From NCBI GenBank assembly GCA_902729315.2, contig LR746264.1:1366501-1430500 (forward strand): DNA of 64,000 nucleotides, written 5' to 3'. Positions 1 through 11,207 of this stretch are shown here, piece after piece (positions within the stretch are counted from its first letter, which is position 1; every line of letters begins with the position of its first letter). The stretch comes from Spirodela intermedia (lineage: Eukaryota; Streptophyta; Magnoliopsida; Alismatales; Araceae). The notes under the pieces are model-generated. The model was not told where the DNA came from. It worked only from the letters and a program-made list of their open reading frames with translations, and searched no databases. Made by a program: the position numbers and the translations under genes.

Positions 1-429
1 ATGTGGTGCCAAGGGAAGGGATGGAGGCTGTTAACAGGAATTTGTTGGTGTAAATATGTATTTTCCCTCTATCTTAACATAGTTTTTCTCCCGCTATGAA
101 TTGTTGTCAATGTTGTAAAACATTTGAAGGCCAAAATGACTTCGCTGTCATTTTTAGTTACTTTTAACCAGTTCTTATTGTTCGAGAGAAGATTGAGAAA
201 ATTCTTCGAAGAGATACATGCTGAATTCGGAATGAAACATAGAGGTGAGCTGAACTTCCTTCTGAGAATGTCAACGAAAGCAAGTACAAAATTGGTATTT
301 TATTTTTTACAAACCGAACATCTAAAAGAATAATTGCCTAGGTTTGATCTCAATTATTCGAAGCTAATGCATACTCTGATGCCTTGTAATTGTTAACTTT
401 CTTCAGATGACAGACGTAAAGATCTTGAT

Positions 430-640
430 ATTATGCGTTCACAGAAGAATGGTAAGATCTTTATCGTCGCTCGTACAGTATCTGTCGCTGCTTTTCTTTT
501 TCAATTCGTGCATCCATTTCTCAGAGGCGGTCCGGTCCGTATATGGCCCGAACCATGTGGCGGGTCGAAGGGATTGAAGCCACAGATCGTCCTCGTACTA
601 CGGATGGATGGAGACTTTTGGACTAGAGCCATGCACGCTT
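430..640 (-). pseudogene. Exon-like coding relic of unknown identity
   Basis: The minus strand between about 640 and 438 reads as a protein-like stretch with one stop: near its middle it contains DDLWLQSLRP and ATWFGPYTDR, followed by a Lys-rich segment. A diverged homologue lies at about 37.40-37.57 kb in the same orientation; the two can be aligned by eye over about 150 bases. I do not recognise the family. The composition (Trp, Asp and Glu rich, not low complexity) and the conserved reading suggest an old exon and not random DNA. It lies just downstream of the CCD1 relic on the same strand. Confidence 0.35.
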
Positions 641-880
641 GGATTGCGCATGCTCGACGTATGGTGTCGGCGTTTTCGAGTTGTTGGACCTCGCTGGATG
701 TGTTTTATGACGTCTTGGCTGTCTCACCGCTTACAAGTGGGGTTAGAGGTCGCTGGCCGGCGTAGTCCCACTGGGATCAGATCAGACGGGATGATGGGTA
801 TCGTGGTCAAAGCCGAACAGGCATTCAATGCAGCGGAATTGGTAAAGGTATATACCTTAATGATGAATAAGAGTACCCGT

Positions 881-1390
881 CTCCACAACCGCCACGGACT
901 GTGCTGCCACCGTATTGGCATTGATAACATGGACCTCAGATTTTCTGCTGTGATAGTAAGGATCATGCAGTCATGGTAAATTCCTATTAACTGATAGGAA
1001 GGTGCATGTGAGTAATTGATTCCGTGAATAAAGAAAATGGTAATAAAAGAGGGAGAGATAAATTGAGAGAGAGGGAGAGAGAGAGAGAGAGATTGTCAGA
1101 TATACATACATGTATATATACATTTAAATGCAGATCAAGAGAGAGGAGAGAGAGAGAGAGAGACATGGTGCTCTCATTGTGTCAAGTACCCATTGTTCCC
1201 ATCAGAAGAGACTCCAAATTCACAGGGCACAAAGATTGCCTTGCTGTTAAACCTCCTTGGTCCCAGATCAAAAAAGCCTTTCACCTCCCCCAACTTTGCG
1301 CTTTACACATTGCTTATGATTTTCAGTTGGACATGAAAATTGACCTTCTTGATAACTTCAATTTTTGCGAGAGTCCCAAATTTCTGCTTC
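881..1390 (-). pseudogene. CCD1 pseudogene fragment (exons 12-13)
   Basis: Two blocks match the intact CCD1 gene of this window. Positions about 1390-1183 (minus strand) align with CCD1 exon 12, including GFFDLGPRRF against [10 protein letters not shown], then IFVPCEFGVSSD against [12 protein letters not shown]. Positions about 944-881 align with exon 13, beginning just after a CAGCAG that matches the acceptor. Between them lie (TC)n tracts where the intact gene has a (CT)n microsatellite in intron 12. An in-frame stop in the exon 12 block, loss of its acceptor and a decayed 3' end show that it is dead. Exons 1-11 were not found nearby, so this is a truncated duplicate in the opposite orientation to the working gene. 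Confidence 0.8.
1024..1165. repeat. (GA)n microsatellite tracts
   Basis: Two GA-rich tracts (about 1063-1092 and 1138-1163) separated by a short TA-rich stretch. They occupy the position of intron 12 in the CCD1 relic, and the living gene also carries a (CT)n tract in that intron. Confidence 0.8.
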
Positions 1391-1489
1391 ATATGTCCAT
1401 AATGAAGAGTTCCAATGATGGAAATAGAGACAAACTATACTATCTAATAGCACCTCAAATTGAGGTCAAAAGAATGTATTGTGATGCAA

Positions 1490-1960
1490 CCTTAATACTA
1501 TGCTGAAATGGAATCTTAACTTGAAACTGACCAAAGAGTGATCTCTAGTCCACAAGGTGAAAAGGGTTCCTTTGAATCCACAAGGGGGTCGCCATAATCC
1601 AGCATCAATGAGATAGAATCTAGAGAAGAAAAAAAAAATATAATATTCAATAATACTTTTAAGACTACAACATGAGGCCTTTGAATATATAATTTTTTTT
1701 GGTGCCCCTAAAAAGGTGGTTTTATTAGGATTATAGTTTAAATTGAACTTAAGGCATGTTTTAATAAATTCAAAATGACTGAAAGTGGAGAAAAAATTCA
1801 AGTGAGAGAATCAATTTGTAATACATTTAAGACCTATTTTATTATGAACCAGATAAGGTACTAGGTCATCTTGCTTCAATAGTTTAGTCTGCACATTTCT
1901 TGGACTTTTAGTACATTGAATTTGGGTTGTGGATGGGTTACACAACCTTTAATACTTCAA
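1490..1960. repeat. Dispersed LTR-like repeat, family R2
   Basis: AT-rich sequence aligning with 15.48-15.84 kb and 26.64-26.99 kb: a shared block of the type GAATCCACAAGGG, then GAAATGGAATCT-like text, an A/T run, and a 'GTGGTTTTATTAGGAT' block. No coding capacity. Presence at three places marks it as transposon-derived, probably LTR sequence, though termini could not be fixed. Confidence 0.5.
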
Positions 1961-2199
1961 AATAACTTTTCCTCATGTCTTTATGTGACTTAGGATAATA
2001 ATCATAAATATCTATAACATTGAAAGTAGAAGTCATATCAATTTTCTCTATTAAGTCAATGATGTAGTCATTACTATTGATCTTCTATAAGATTTTGAAT
2101 GATTTATATTTCTTTAATTTTAGCTTTTAATAATCACTATGTAAGAATTTTTTTATGAAATACACCATAACTAAAGTACAAACTTTTAAAATTTTATTT

Positions 2200-2367
2200 T
2201 GTTGACAAGAAGAAGAAAAAATCATAGAATAGATGATTGAAGAAGAGGAGTACATAAGGTTATGTAGAAGAAGAGAAGAAAGAGAAATGAAGATTGTGGA
2301 GGAAGAATAGGGATGAAGAGAATAAGTCTAAATTGGGCCTAGTGGGCTAAGTGAGCCTATTCTAATG
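2200..2367 (-). mobile_element. Copia element A, 3' LTR
   Basis: Starts TGTTGACAAG on the plus strand and ends CTATTCTAATG. It aligns along its length with the LTR at 8070-8251; differences and small gaps are scattered, so the insertion is old. The polypurine tract (minus-strand reading CTTGAGGAGGAAC) lies immediately inside at about 2368-2381. Confidence 0.85.
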
Positions 2368-5300
2368 TTCCTCCTCAAGTTAGAACATACAAGTCAAACA
2401 TGTCTAGCTTGGTGCATGTCGCGTCATAAGAGATCCTTGCAAGACTCTTGGTGAAGATGTTCATGAGTTGATGAAATAAGACAATGTGCAAAGTAAAGAT
2501 AACACTTGACATTACCTTATCTTGGATATAATGGTAGTCAATTTCAATATGTTTCATCCATTCCTGAAATGTAGGATTCTCAGTAATGAAGATGGTGATT
2601 GAATTATCACAGCACATAGGCATTAGCATAAGAGATGGATGTTAAGTTCTTCAAGAAGTGAATTTAGACACGTCATTTCTCACATCGTCTTAGCTATGAT
2701 GCGATACTTGGACTTAGCATTGGAACAAGATACCACCTTTTACTTCTTAGAGCATCATGTGATAAGGTTGCCACCCACATATGTGTAATAATTATTGGTG
2801 AATTTGCGATCTCTCTTGTTACCAGTATATCCTACATCTAAGTAGACTTCAATCCGAAGATGCTCATGTCTTCGATAGATAAGCCCTCTCTTATGAGCTC
2901 TTTTGAAGTATGACATAACTTGTAAAGCTCCCTCTTGGTGAACTTGTTAAGATTTCTAGATGAACTAGTTAAGAACACTAACTATGTACACGATGTCGAG
3001 GCGAGTGACGATGAGATAGATCATCTTTCTTAACAACTATTTTTATCAATTAACATCCTCTAAGAGTAGAGACGACGTATCCTAGAAGCATAGACGTGTC
3101 TTCATAGGTGATGACTTTGACTTGCACCCAAGTAGTCTAATTTCCTGAAGCATATCAAGAGCATAGTTTTATTGAGAGAAAACAAGCTTGCCATCTTGAT
3201 AGGCAAACTCAATCCCAATGAAATGTCGTGAAATTCTTAGATCTCGTATATTGAAGTATTGTTATAGGTATGATTTGGTAGTTTGAATACTTGCTCCATC
3301 ACTTTCTATCACAAGAATGTCATCCACATAAACAACTAGGAGGATAATACTAGCTTTAATAGTCTATATAAGTACTATGAGATCCACAAGATATGGTGAG
3401 AATCTAAATTATGTCAGAAGACCACTAAACTTGACGAACTAGGCACGTAAACTTTGTTTAATTTGTAAATGACACGTTACAAAAGACACATATTTGATAA
3501 CTCTATTTGAACAATATATACAAGAAGTTGTTCCATAAATATATTTTTTTCAAGGTCACCATAGAGTTGAGCCGAACCACTAGAGAAAATATCTTAGTAT
3601 AGTTAATGCCATAGGCCAATATAAATTCACGAGCAACCAAGTGAGTCTTGTGATGTGTAATAAATTTATCTAGGTTATACTTGAGTGTGAAAAACTATTA
3701 ACCTCTAAGTCTATGACCACCTTCTACTCAGGTACCTATGCAGCCTCAAGAGACGATTGGAATTGACTTGAAGGCCATAGAAAGAGCAAAGGTATGAAAA
3801 GAAAGAGAAAAACTGTTGTAGAAAATAAAGTGAGAAATGGGGTATCTAGTGCATGCATATGTACCTTTGAGGAGAGTAATAAGAAGATTAAAGTTATCTA
3901 CTTGATTGTCAGAATAGACAACCAAAGGAGGCTCTTCGGTAGATGGTGAAGATGAATTTGATCTCGAAGCATAAGAGTTAAATGGCAACAAAGCCGAAGG
4001 TGTCGAAAGAGGAGCTAATGAGGGAGAAATTGGACAAGTAGAAAAAGTAGGAGAGGGATCTGCAATGATCAACACAAGACAAAAACTAGGTGAGGAAGAT
4101 GCAACAAATCAAGGAGTTGATGTTCAAGAAAAGAAAGGAGACTCCTCATGAAAAGTAACATCAATTGAGGTCATATAGCGACGAATATTAAGAAAATAGA
4201 CATAATAACCGTTTTGTGTTTGTGAGTAATCAACAAAGACTCTTTTGAGAGCACAAAGATTAGTTTAGAAAGATAATGATAATGGTCTTAGATTAAAATA
4301 GTGCATCTAAAGACATAAGGGGGTAAGAAAAAAAAGAAAGAATTAAATAAAAAGTGATGAAATAGAATGGCTACATTAAGTGAAGTGGAAGTGATAATTA
4401 TAATTAGTAGTTTTATCTATGTATTAATATCTTATATATAGATACTAATTAATGAGTAGAAGATGTAATTATATATATATTATTGACTTATTATGCTATT
4501 CATAATATTTTATTATATAAATCCTAATATATATTATTTTATTTATATTATAAGACTAACCCCACTTGACTTTTATAAAGTCAAGTGGTGATTCTCTCAC
4601 ATTTTCTTGATAGCTATTTGATTGTAAAGACATAGGTGAGCTTTTATTATGAGTTCGAAGTAATGAAAGAAGCCCAAATTTTTAGTCAAAGAAAAAACCT
4701 AAGTCTTATAAAGAGGGCCGGCCTAATATGTTTATGAGCTTAAGGTAAGACATCACCTTAGCCTAGCCTATTTGAATATAAAAGGGTTATCAAGGGATAA
4801 GATCTAAATCACTCATCTTAAGGCACCTTAAGATGAGATTAGAGTGTCACCTTGATAGAAGAATTTAGGCCATCTACTAAGAGAGTCGGTTATTAATCAT
4901 AACCATCTATTAGAGGGGTCTAATTCTCGAGAAGCTTAAGGTGTCTAACCCCTTTCTTAGAAGGCACTTTTTGGCTCTCCCTCTAATAGTGGCTAGCCGA
5001 AGAAAACAAGAGGGAAATTAAGGCATAATCAATGGTATTCTCATGTCCAGATTATTGTGGAGAAGAGATTACTTAGAACGGATCAAGATTGTCACAGATC
5101 AAGCATCACTTGGCCTAGGACTGACACACAATGAGGTTTGTGCAAGATCTAAATTTGGGGCGTTTTTGTAATCCTCTCTATGGATAGATTAACTCTTAGT
5201 TTGAACTAATTGTATCATTTCATCACGTTAGATTCATTCTCTTTTCTTTGTCACACTTTCTATTTCTCTTGTCTTCACCTTTTTTAGATTTAATTTCACC

Positions 5301-8069
5301 CTTCATAATCTCAAGTATATATATATAAGAAATAAAATAAGTAAAATTCTTATTCTCATTACTCATGTTCTTTGAGAATTGACCCTTACTAATTCTAAAT
5401 AGAAGAGTGAGGTTTTATAAATATTATTTATATAAACTTTGTTACTCAAAGACAACATATCTAACCTCTAAATTGAGTTCATCATGAAGAAAGTTGATTT
5501 TAGAGATGTGTGGTTATCAGGAGAATATCAAATCACAGATAATGAAGAGCATTTATCTCAATAAGTAGTGTGTAATTAATGTCAAGTAGTTGATGATATT
5601 TTCGTTCGATAATATTATTTTATTAAGATGTGTATAAACACATGGTATGATGAAAAATATCATGATGTGTGTAGACACGTGGTTTGATGAAGAATACCGT
5701 GATCAACACAAAATGTGCAAAGTAAGTCTTGGACTAGTTTCAAAGTATTGTTGGTGTGAAGAATCTTGAGCGTAGTAGAGTACTAAATGATGACCTCGGT
5801 AATGAAGTGAATAGTTGTGATGTGAATTTAGATACAATCTTAGAGAAGATAAACCTAACTTACTTGAGTATAGTCATTAACAAAGACAATATAGTAGCAA
5901 TGATCTAAGGCAGATGAAGTACAAGAGGGGTCCTAAATATCATAATAAATGAGGTCAAAGAGTGATGTAGATAAAATTTTGTCTCGACTCGAGTATGAAC
6001 TACAATGGTATTTGTTTAATTGACATGACTCGCACACAAATTTACTAAGAGAAAGTCAAGGTAAGATTTTTTAAAATTTTTCAAAACAAAAATGTCCTAA
6101 ACGATGATGCCACAAAAGAGATGAAGTAATTATAGAGGAAACAAAAAAGTTCCAAAGGTTAAAAAAAGGTTCATTAGAAATTAGCTCGTAAACACCTTAT
6201 CTATTCTCATACCCCAAACCAATCCTATGCCTGATATATAGATTCTAGAAGGTACAATAAAAAAAGAAAATACAATGGAGTAAAGAATGACTTGAGTAAT
6301 GACACTAATAGATAAGAGGTTAGCAGAAAATTTGAGAACATAGAAAATCTGAGTGAGAGGAATATTTGAGATAACAATGGTATTCTGATGTTCATTAATC
6401 AAACAAGTTTGACCATCAGCAATGGTAACCGGTGGATGATAAGAGATAGGCTGGTGTGATGATAAAATAGTAGATGCGTCGGTCATATGGGTGGAGACCC
6501 TTGAGTCAATAATCTATGGTGAAGATGAAGATGCAAGGAGAGCGTGTATATTTGATGTGGAAGGATTCAGAAGCGAGGCTAGATTGGCTGAGGAATAAGT
6601 TATGATATCACTAGAGCAATGTAGTGTGTCATACTTGGCGGAGGTCAACATCATTTGAAAAGTCAGAGATGAGACACTAGATGGTGCCGTAGAAGCTAGT
6701 GAAGAAGACAAGAGAGCCAGTTGAGCATAGTTAGGCTTCCCAAATTATTTTTCAATATTTTTCGGGTAGGTGGTTCTACTTGCCACAGTAGATGTATGGA
6801 GGAAAAGAATCACGACCCTTCTCACATAACAGATGACTACTATCTGATCTCATAGCAGGAGGGTTGTGGCACTCGAGGAGTGGAAACAGTTATCACCAAA
6901 GGAGTAGATGTGCAATTGGCTATTGCAAGAGGAGTGCTTGTACTTACACGAAGTGTAGTGGAGAAAATATAAGAGATATCAGGTACCCAATCTTTAGAGA
7001 GGATCATTTCATGGTTTTAGGAGGTAATTGATGGGTGAAGTCTACTTAGATGGACTCTGGTAAGAAACTCCTAACAATAATGCTCGAATGTTCGAAGGTT
7101 AGTTGTCGAAGGCTAATAGATAACAAACTTCTATATTAGGTCTTGGAGATAACTGAAATGAGTTTCAAGTGAAGAGTCACTTTGCTTGCAGGTAAAAAGT
7201 GATTCAAAGATCTCGACTATACGACTGATATTTATCCGATTGGCATATATGTTCTCTAATGTCATCTAGAGTTGTTGTGCAAGGTGAATCCAGATGAGAG
7301 GCACAACAATACTTGACTCAACACTTTGAAACATTCAGGTAAGGATAACTAAATTGAGTTAAGATCATGAAGTAAAGGATGGATCAATCAACAAGTGGTA
7401 GAGAAGGTTGTGCAATGTTAAGAAGTGCTCGAATTTAGAGGCCCATGATGCATAATTATGTCCATTGAAGACATGCCAGTTGAGTGAGTTGCGTCGTGAT
7501 GGAGTGCCATAGAGTAGTCGACTCAATTGCAAGAAGAGTGACATTTGGCTAAAGAACTGACAAAAGAGGCACCTGAGACATTGAGGATTTGCCCACCAGA
7601 TCCACAAATCAGGATTAGTGGGAGATGAGATGACATTGGGAGGAGATGTTCTATATGAGAGACATCGAAATGGGGCACTAGGAGGCAAGCATGGGGTGCC
7701 AGGAGGCGGCATTGGTGGCGTGTGGGGCATCTGTAGTCGGTGCATGGGGCACTGGCAAGAGATGCAGTCGATGCATGGGGCACTGGTAAAAGATGCAGTT
7801 GGTGCATAGGGCACCAGCAGGAGATGGCACTATCAAGCACACAGACGCAGCAGTACGAGGGCAGACATATAGGATGGCATTAGGCAAGTGTCAGACAAGC
7901 ACGCAAGTGCTCATGATAGGAGGTGCGACAGGCATGTAGGGTTACACAAACTAAGCACCAAGTAGGCGCACAAGGCAGCACTGTTAGAGATTGCGTCGGG
8001 AGAGGAGAGGGGATGCCGAGAGAGGAGGCGGAGCGGTGGTGGTGGAGAAACCCTAGGGCTTTGATATCA
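2368..8069 (-). mobile_element. Copia element A, degenerate internal region
   Basis: Minus-strand Ty1/Copia polyprotein relic in the order expected for Copia. Gag start at about 7.4-7.8 kb (FNGHNYASWASKFEHFL) with a CCHC-like knuckle near 6.78 kb; protease near 6.5 kb reading DSRVSTHMTD, in which the catalytic DSG has become DSR; a post-protease segment (KFSANLLSIS) at 6.2-6.4 kb; integrase-region debris at about 5.6-6.1 kb; reverse transcriptase near 3.1-3.45 kb (LVVYVDDILV, FIGIEFAYQDGKL); RNase H end at 2375-2629 (HIEIDYHYIQDKV). A primer-binding-like site (TGATATCAAAGCC) abuts the 8070 LTR. Many stops and frameshifts; inactive. Confidence 0.85.
4385..5460. mobile_element. Possible nested LTR-like insertion in element A
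   Basis: The Copia reading is lost over about 1.1 kb of AT-rich DNA between the linker and integrase regions of element A. The stretch contains TATA-rich blocks, paired short repeats around CTTAAGGCACCTTAAG, no coding similarity, and plausible TG...CA ends (TGATAATTAT near 4392, GACAACA near 5458). I could not find a convincing target-site duplication. It may be a solo LTR or simply decayed element A sequence. Confidence 0.35.
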
Positions 8070-8251
8070 TGTTGATAAGAAGAAGAGAAAACTCTAAAAT
8101 AGATGATTGAAGAAGAGGAGTACATGAGGTTATATAGAAGAAGAGAAGAAAGAGAGAGAGGAAGAGAAGTGGAGATTGTGGAAGAAGAATAGGAACGTGG
8201 AGAGAATAAGTTCAAATTGGGCCTGGTGGGCCAAGTGGGCCTATTCTAACA
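8070..8251 (-). mobile_element. Copia element A, 5' LTR
   Basis: 182 bases, TGTTGATAAG to CTATTCTAACA, direct repeat of 2200-2367. On the minus strand it begins TGTTAGAATAGG and ends ATCAACA. Flanking five-base target duplications are not clear (about three of five match). Confidence 0.85.
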
Positions 8252-9536
8252 TTTTCCTTTTCTTACCACTACCTCTTTAAATTATATTAAGTGATCAAAA
8301 GATGCTTCATGACATTTTTGTATATTATCTTAATATGGCTGGTCATTGTTTTTGCTACAATACTTGCTAAAAAGCTATCTATAAAATAATGAAATATGAC
8401 ATTTTAGATAAAAGATCCACAACCACCTGCCACTCAATTGTTGTTATGAAAGTAATCAAAAATTTAATATATTGATAAACTGAATTCAAAATAATAATTA
8501 AATTTAATATTTGGTAAATTTAGTCATCCATATAGATGCTAGTAAATCTCAATGTCAACTTTTTGTTTCAAATAATTTATTGATATAAAAAATAATAAAA
8601 ATAAAATAAAATTTCTCTACATTTTGATCTTTTTAAAAGCTTGATGATGTTGACACCAGATTTTGAGTTTTAAATCTTCCAATTTTGATGTGCCCACAGT
8701 TAGAATTAATTGATTACTCTAAATGTATAAAAATTTTCAGCAAAAATACAAGAAGGAATTTTGAAGAAAGGAAACTAAAGGATTATAAATAATGTTTAAA
8801 TCAGAAAAAACTAAGGGAGGAGTGAGGAAATATGACCACCAGTTAAATCCCTTGACACATTTCCTACTAATGTGGTCAAGAGTCATTGTATTTTTCATCA
8901 ATTATTTTTTATGATTTCTAAATTACTCAAAGATTGTTGAAAAATCACATTATAAATTCCATTGAAAATCTAAAAAGTATGTTATCCAAATTTTAACTTC
9001 ATGATTAAATTATTACCAATTTAAAATATTTATCAAGGTTATAAACCCTGAATAATTGCATTAGTACATTGATTAAAACTCAAGAATATATTTATATTGC
9101 ATAAATTAATAATAACTAAATTAAACATAAATTCATCACATAATTCCCAAACTAGTACTAATGCATTTTAATTTTAATAATTAGTATTTAAATTTATTCT
9201 TAATATAATTAATTCAATTTTAAATTATCACCCATATCTATGCTCATGACAATTTGAAGACACAATCTACGATGTTTCTTGAAATTAGCAATGGAGTATA
9301 TGATCTCATATTTTTAGACTGTTCTTTTTTCACTTCACAAATTTGAAACTTTCGTACATGATTTTCAACATGATTCTTTAATTTTGACAAATAATAACAT
9401 TTCTCTACTCATTGTAGATTTTTCTCACCCACAAAATATCCTCAAAATCCTCCTACATATAATTTATTAATCTATTCTTATGCAGTGAGTCCATGAAACA
9501 CATAATCGATTTCCTCGAAGAAGGATTTTTTTTTAA
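8252..9536. other. AT-rich intergenic DNA, nothing recognised
   Basis: About 1.3 kb of AT-rich sequence with no open frame, splice-like structure or repeat that I can assign. Confidence 0.6.
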
Positions 9537-10425
9537 TGAGTCGATTAGATCATTCAGTGAGAGTGTAGCGAGGGAGAGAGACGGGGAGTGAGTCTTCAGT
9601 GGCTGCAACGGTGGTACTGAGGCCGGACGCTATTTATAGGGGACGAGGGCCCCGGGGAGGAGATGGCGTCCTCAGATGCCGAAGTTGACACTTGTCGTAT
9701 CCGAGATATGCGATCGGGGAAGCGGAGGATCAGCTGAACAGTGACCGTGGCCCGCGCCGCCAGGAGTGTCCAGAAGGAGACCGACACCGTGCTCTCTCTT
9801 GCGGTGGCTACCAGGTGCACGTTTGCCTGTTTTTGTCCATACAGCCCGTAGGAGAAATGACGAGAAGGAACACGTGTGGAATCGGGCGTTAGAGCTTTGC
9901 GTTGTCTCACCCTGGCCTGCTCGACGCCCAGGTGTTTCAACCGTACAAGGACGCGTCTCTGATTCTTTTTTTCCACGTGGTGTGAAATAAACTGTCTGAT
10001 AGACGTGGACAAATGGGACTCGCATGTCTTTGCATTGTGAACCGTGGCGCGGAACGCCAGATGTCCTTGTACGGTGTTGGATGTGCGTTATTGTTAACCG
10101 AAGGATCCTCTTCATCTTCTTTTCCTCGTTCTAAGAGAGACGCATTCAACACCGGGTGAACGCTGGCGGGCGATTTTCCATTCCGACCCGAGAAGCTGTC
10201 TCTGCCGTGTTCACAAGACTCTTCCTCTTCTGGCACCGTAATCCTTTGTGTGCGGGTAAAAGCTTCTTCTTTTAAGGTACGATCGTACTAAGCGGAAAAC
10301 AATCGAGCCACGAGCCGTTTTTGAACGACGCCACGCATCTATTGGCGAGTAAACCGTGACGTCGGAAACGGTTTAGTGCTCTAGTTCAAAACTGCTCTGC
10401 GCTAGTGACTTCACCTCTATACATG
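9537..10425 (-). repeat. Diverged left edge of the PG array
   Basis: This block aligns with 20.08-21.59 kb but with many substitutions, and it lacks about 0.6 kb (the counterpart of about 20.88-21.49 kb). It starts inside LTR-type sequence (CGATTAGATCATTCAGTGAGAG) and includes the same minus-strand TATA-like site, CTATAAATAG, at 9630-9639. The contrast with the near-identical sequence to its right shows that it is an older copy not included in the recent amplification. The open frames here are non-coding. Confidence 0.8.
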
Positions 10426-10732
10426 AGCCCAGTACCGGATGTACGGGGACCGGATCGTAGACGAAGCGATCCTCGGAGAGGAGCACTCGCATTCCGCACA
10501 CTAACGCCTCTCTCTCTCTCTGTCTCGCCTGTCTCCACCGGTCGCTAGTACGCAGAGGCATGCTTCTATTGACTTGTTCGGAACAGTAGCTGCGGGTTGC
10601 TCTTGTGACAAGCATGAGGCTTCTGTGCAATTAAACTAGGGAGTCTGATTTACACGACGTTGAGAAGCTACAGCGGTTACAAATTTACACGATGTTACAA
10701 TCGGACACCGAGGTCCGGGCTATAACGAAATG

Positions 10733-10850
10733 AATGAATTGTCATCTACGTGTTCGAGGTATAGTGAATGAATTGTCGTCTTCGTGTACGAGGTATAGTG
10801 AATGAATTGTCGTCTTCGTGTACGAGGTATAATGAATGAATTTGTTTCTT
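10733..10850. repeat. 34-bp tandem repeat downstream of PG 1
   Basis: About three copies of a 34-base unit containing GAATTGTCGTCTTCGTG and GAGGTATA; the last two are nearly perfect, the first diverged. Immediately downstream of the stop codon, probably in the 3' UTR or just beyond. It is repeated at about 21908-22025 and 33059-33176; the fourth PG copy has only a single related unit near 60.63 kb. Confidence 0.8.
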
Positions 10851-10878
10851 CCATCCTCCGGGACGGAAGCAGGCGTCT

Positions 10879-11156
10879 TCAGGAGGAGCACGTCGACGGT
10901 ACGACGGTGCCGTATTTAGACAGGTTGACGTTGCGGCAGAAGGTCTTGGCAGGTGCTCCGCTCGCGGTGACGAGGTGGACGTCCTGCAGCGTTATCCCCC
11001 GGCAGGGGACGGTGCGGCTGCAGTCGAAGTCCATGGCCACCGCGGTGGCGCTCGTCCCCCTGACGTTCTGGAAGGTCACTCCGCTCACGGCGACGGCGGA
11101 TTTCTGCGCGGCAGAGGGCGAACTGAAGATTAACGAGAGGAACTGAGCGAGAAAGC

Positions 11157-11207
<51 letters not shown>

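Noticed and set aside
9596-10236. Overlapping open frames of 100-147 codons in the left edge (and homologues at 20.2-20.9 and 31.4-32.0 kb)
   Set aside because: Frames are not conserved between the diverged copies, differ by indels, and overlap on both strands; non-coding flank of the PG unit.
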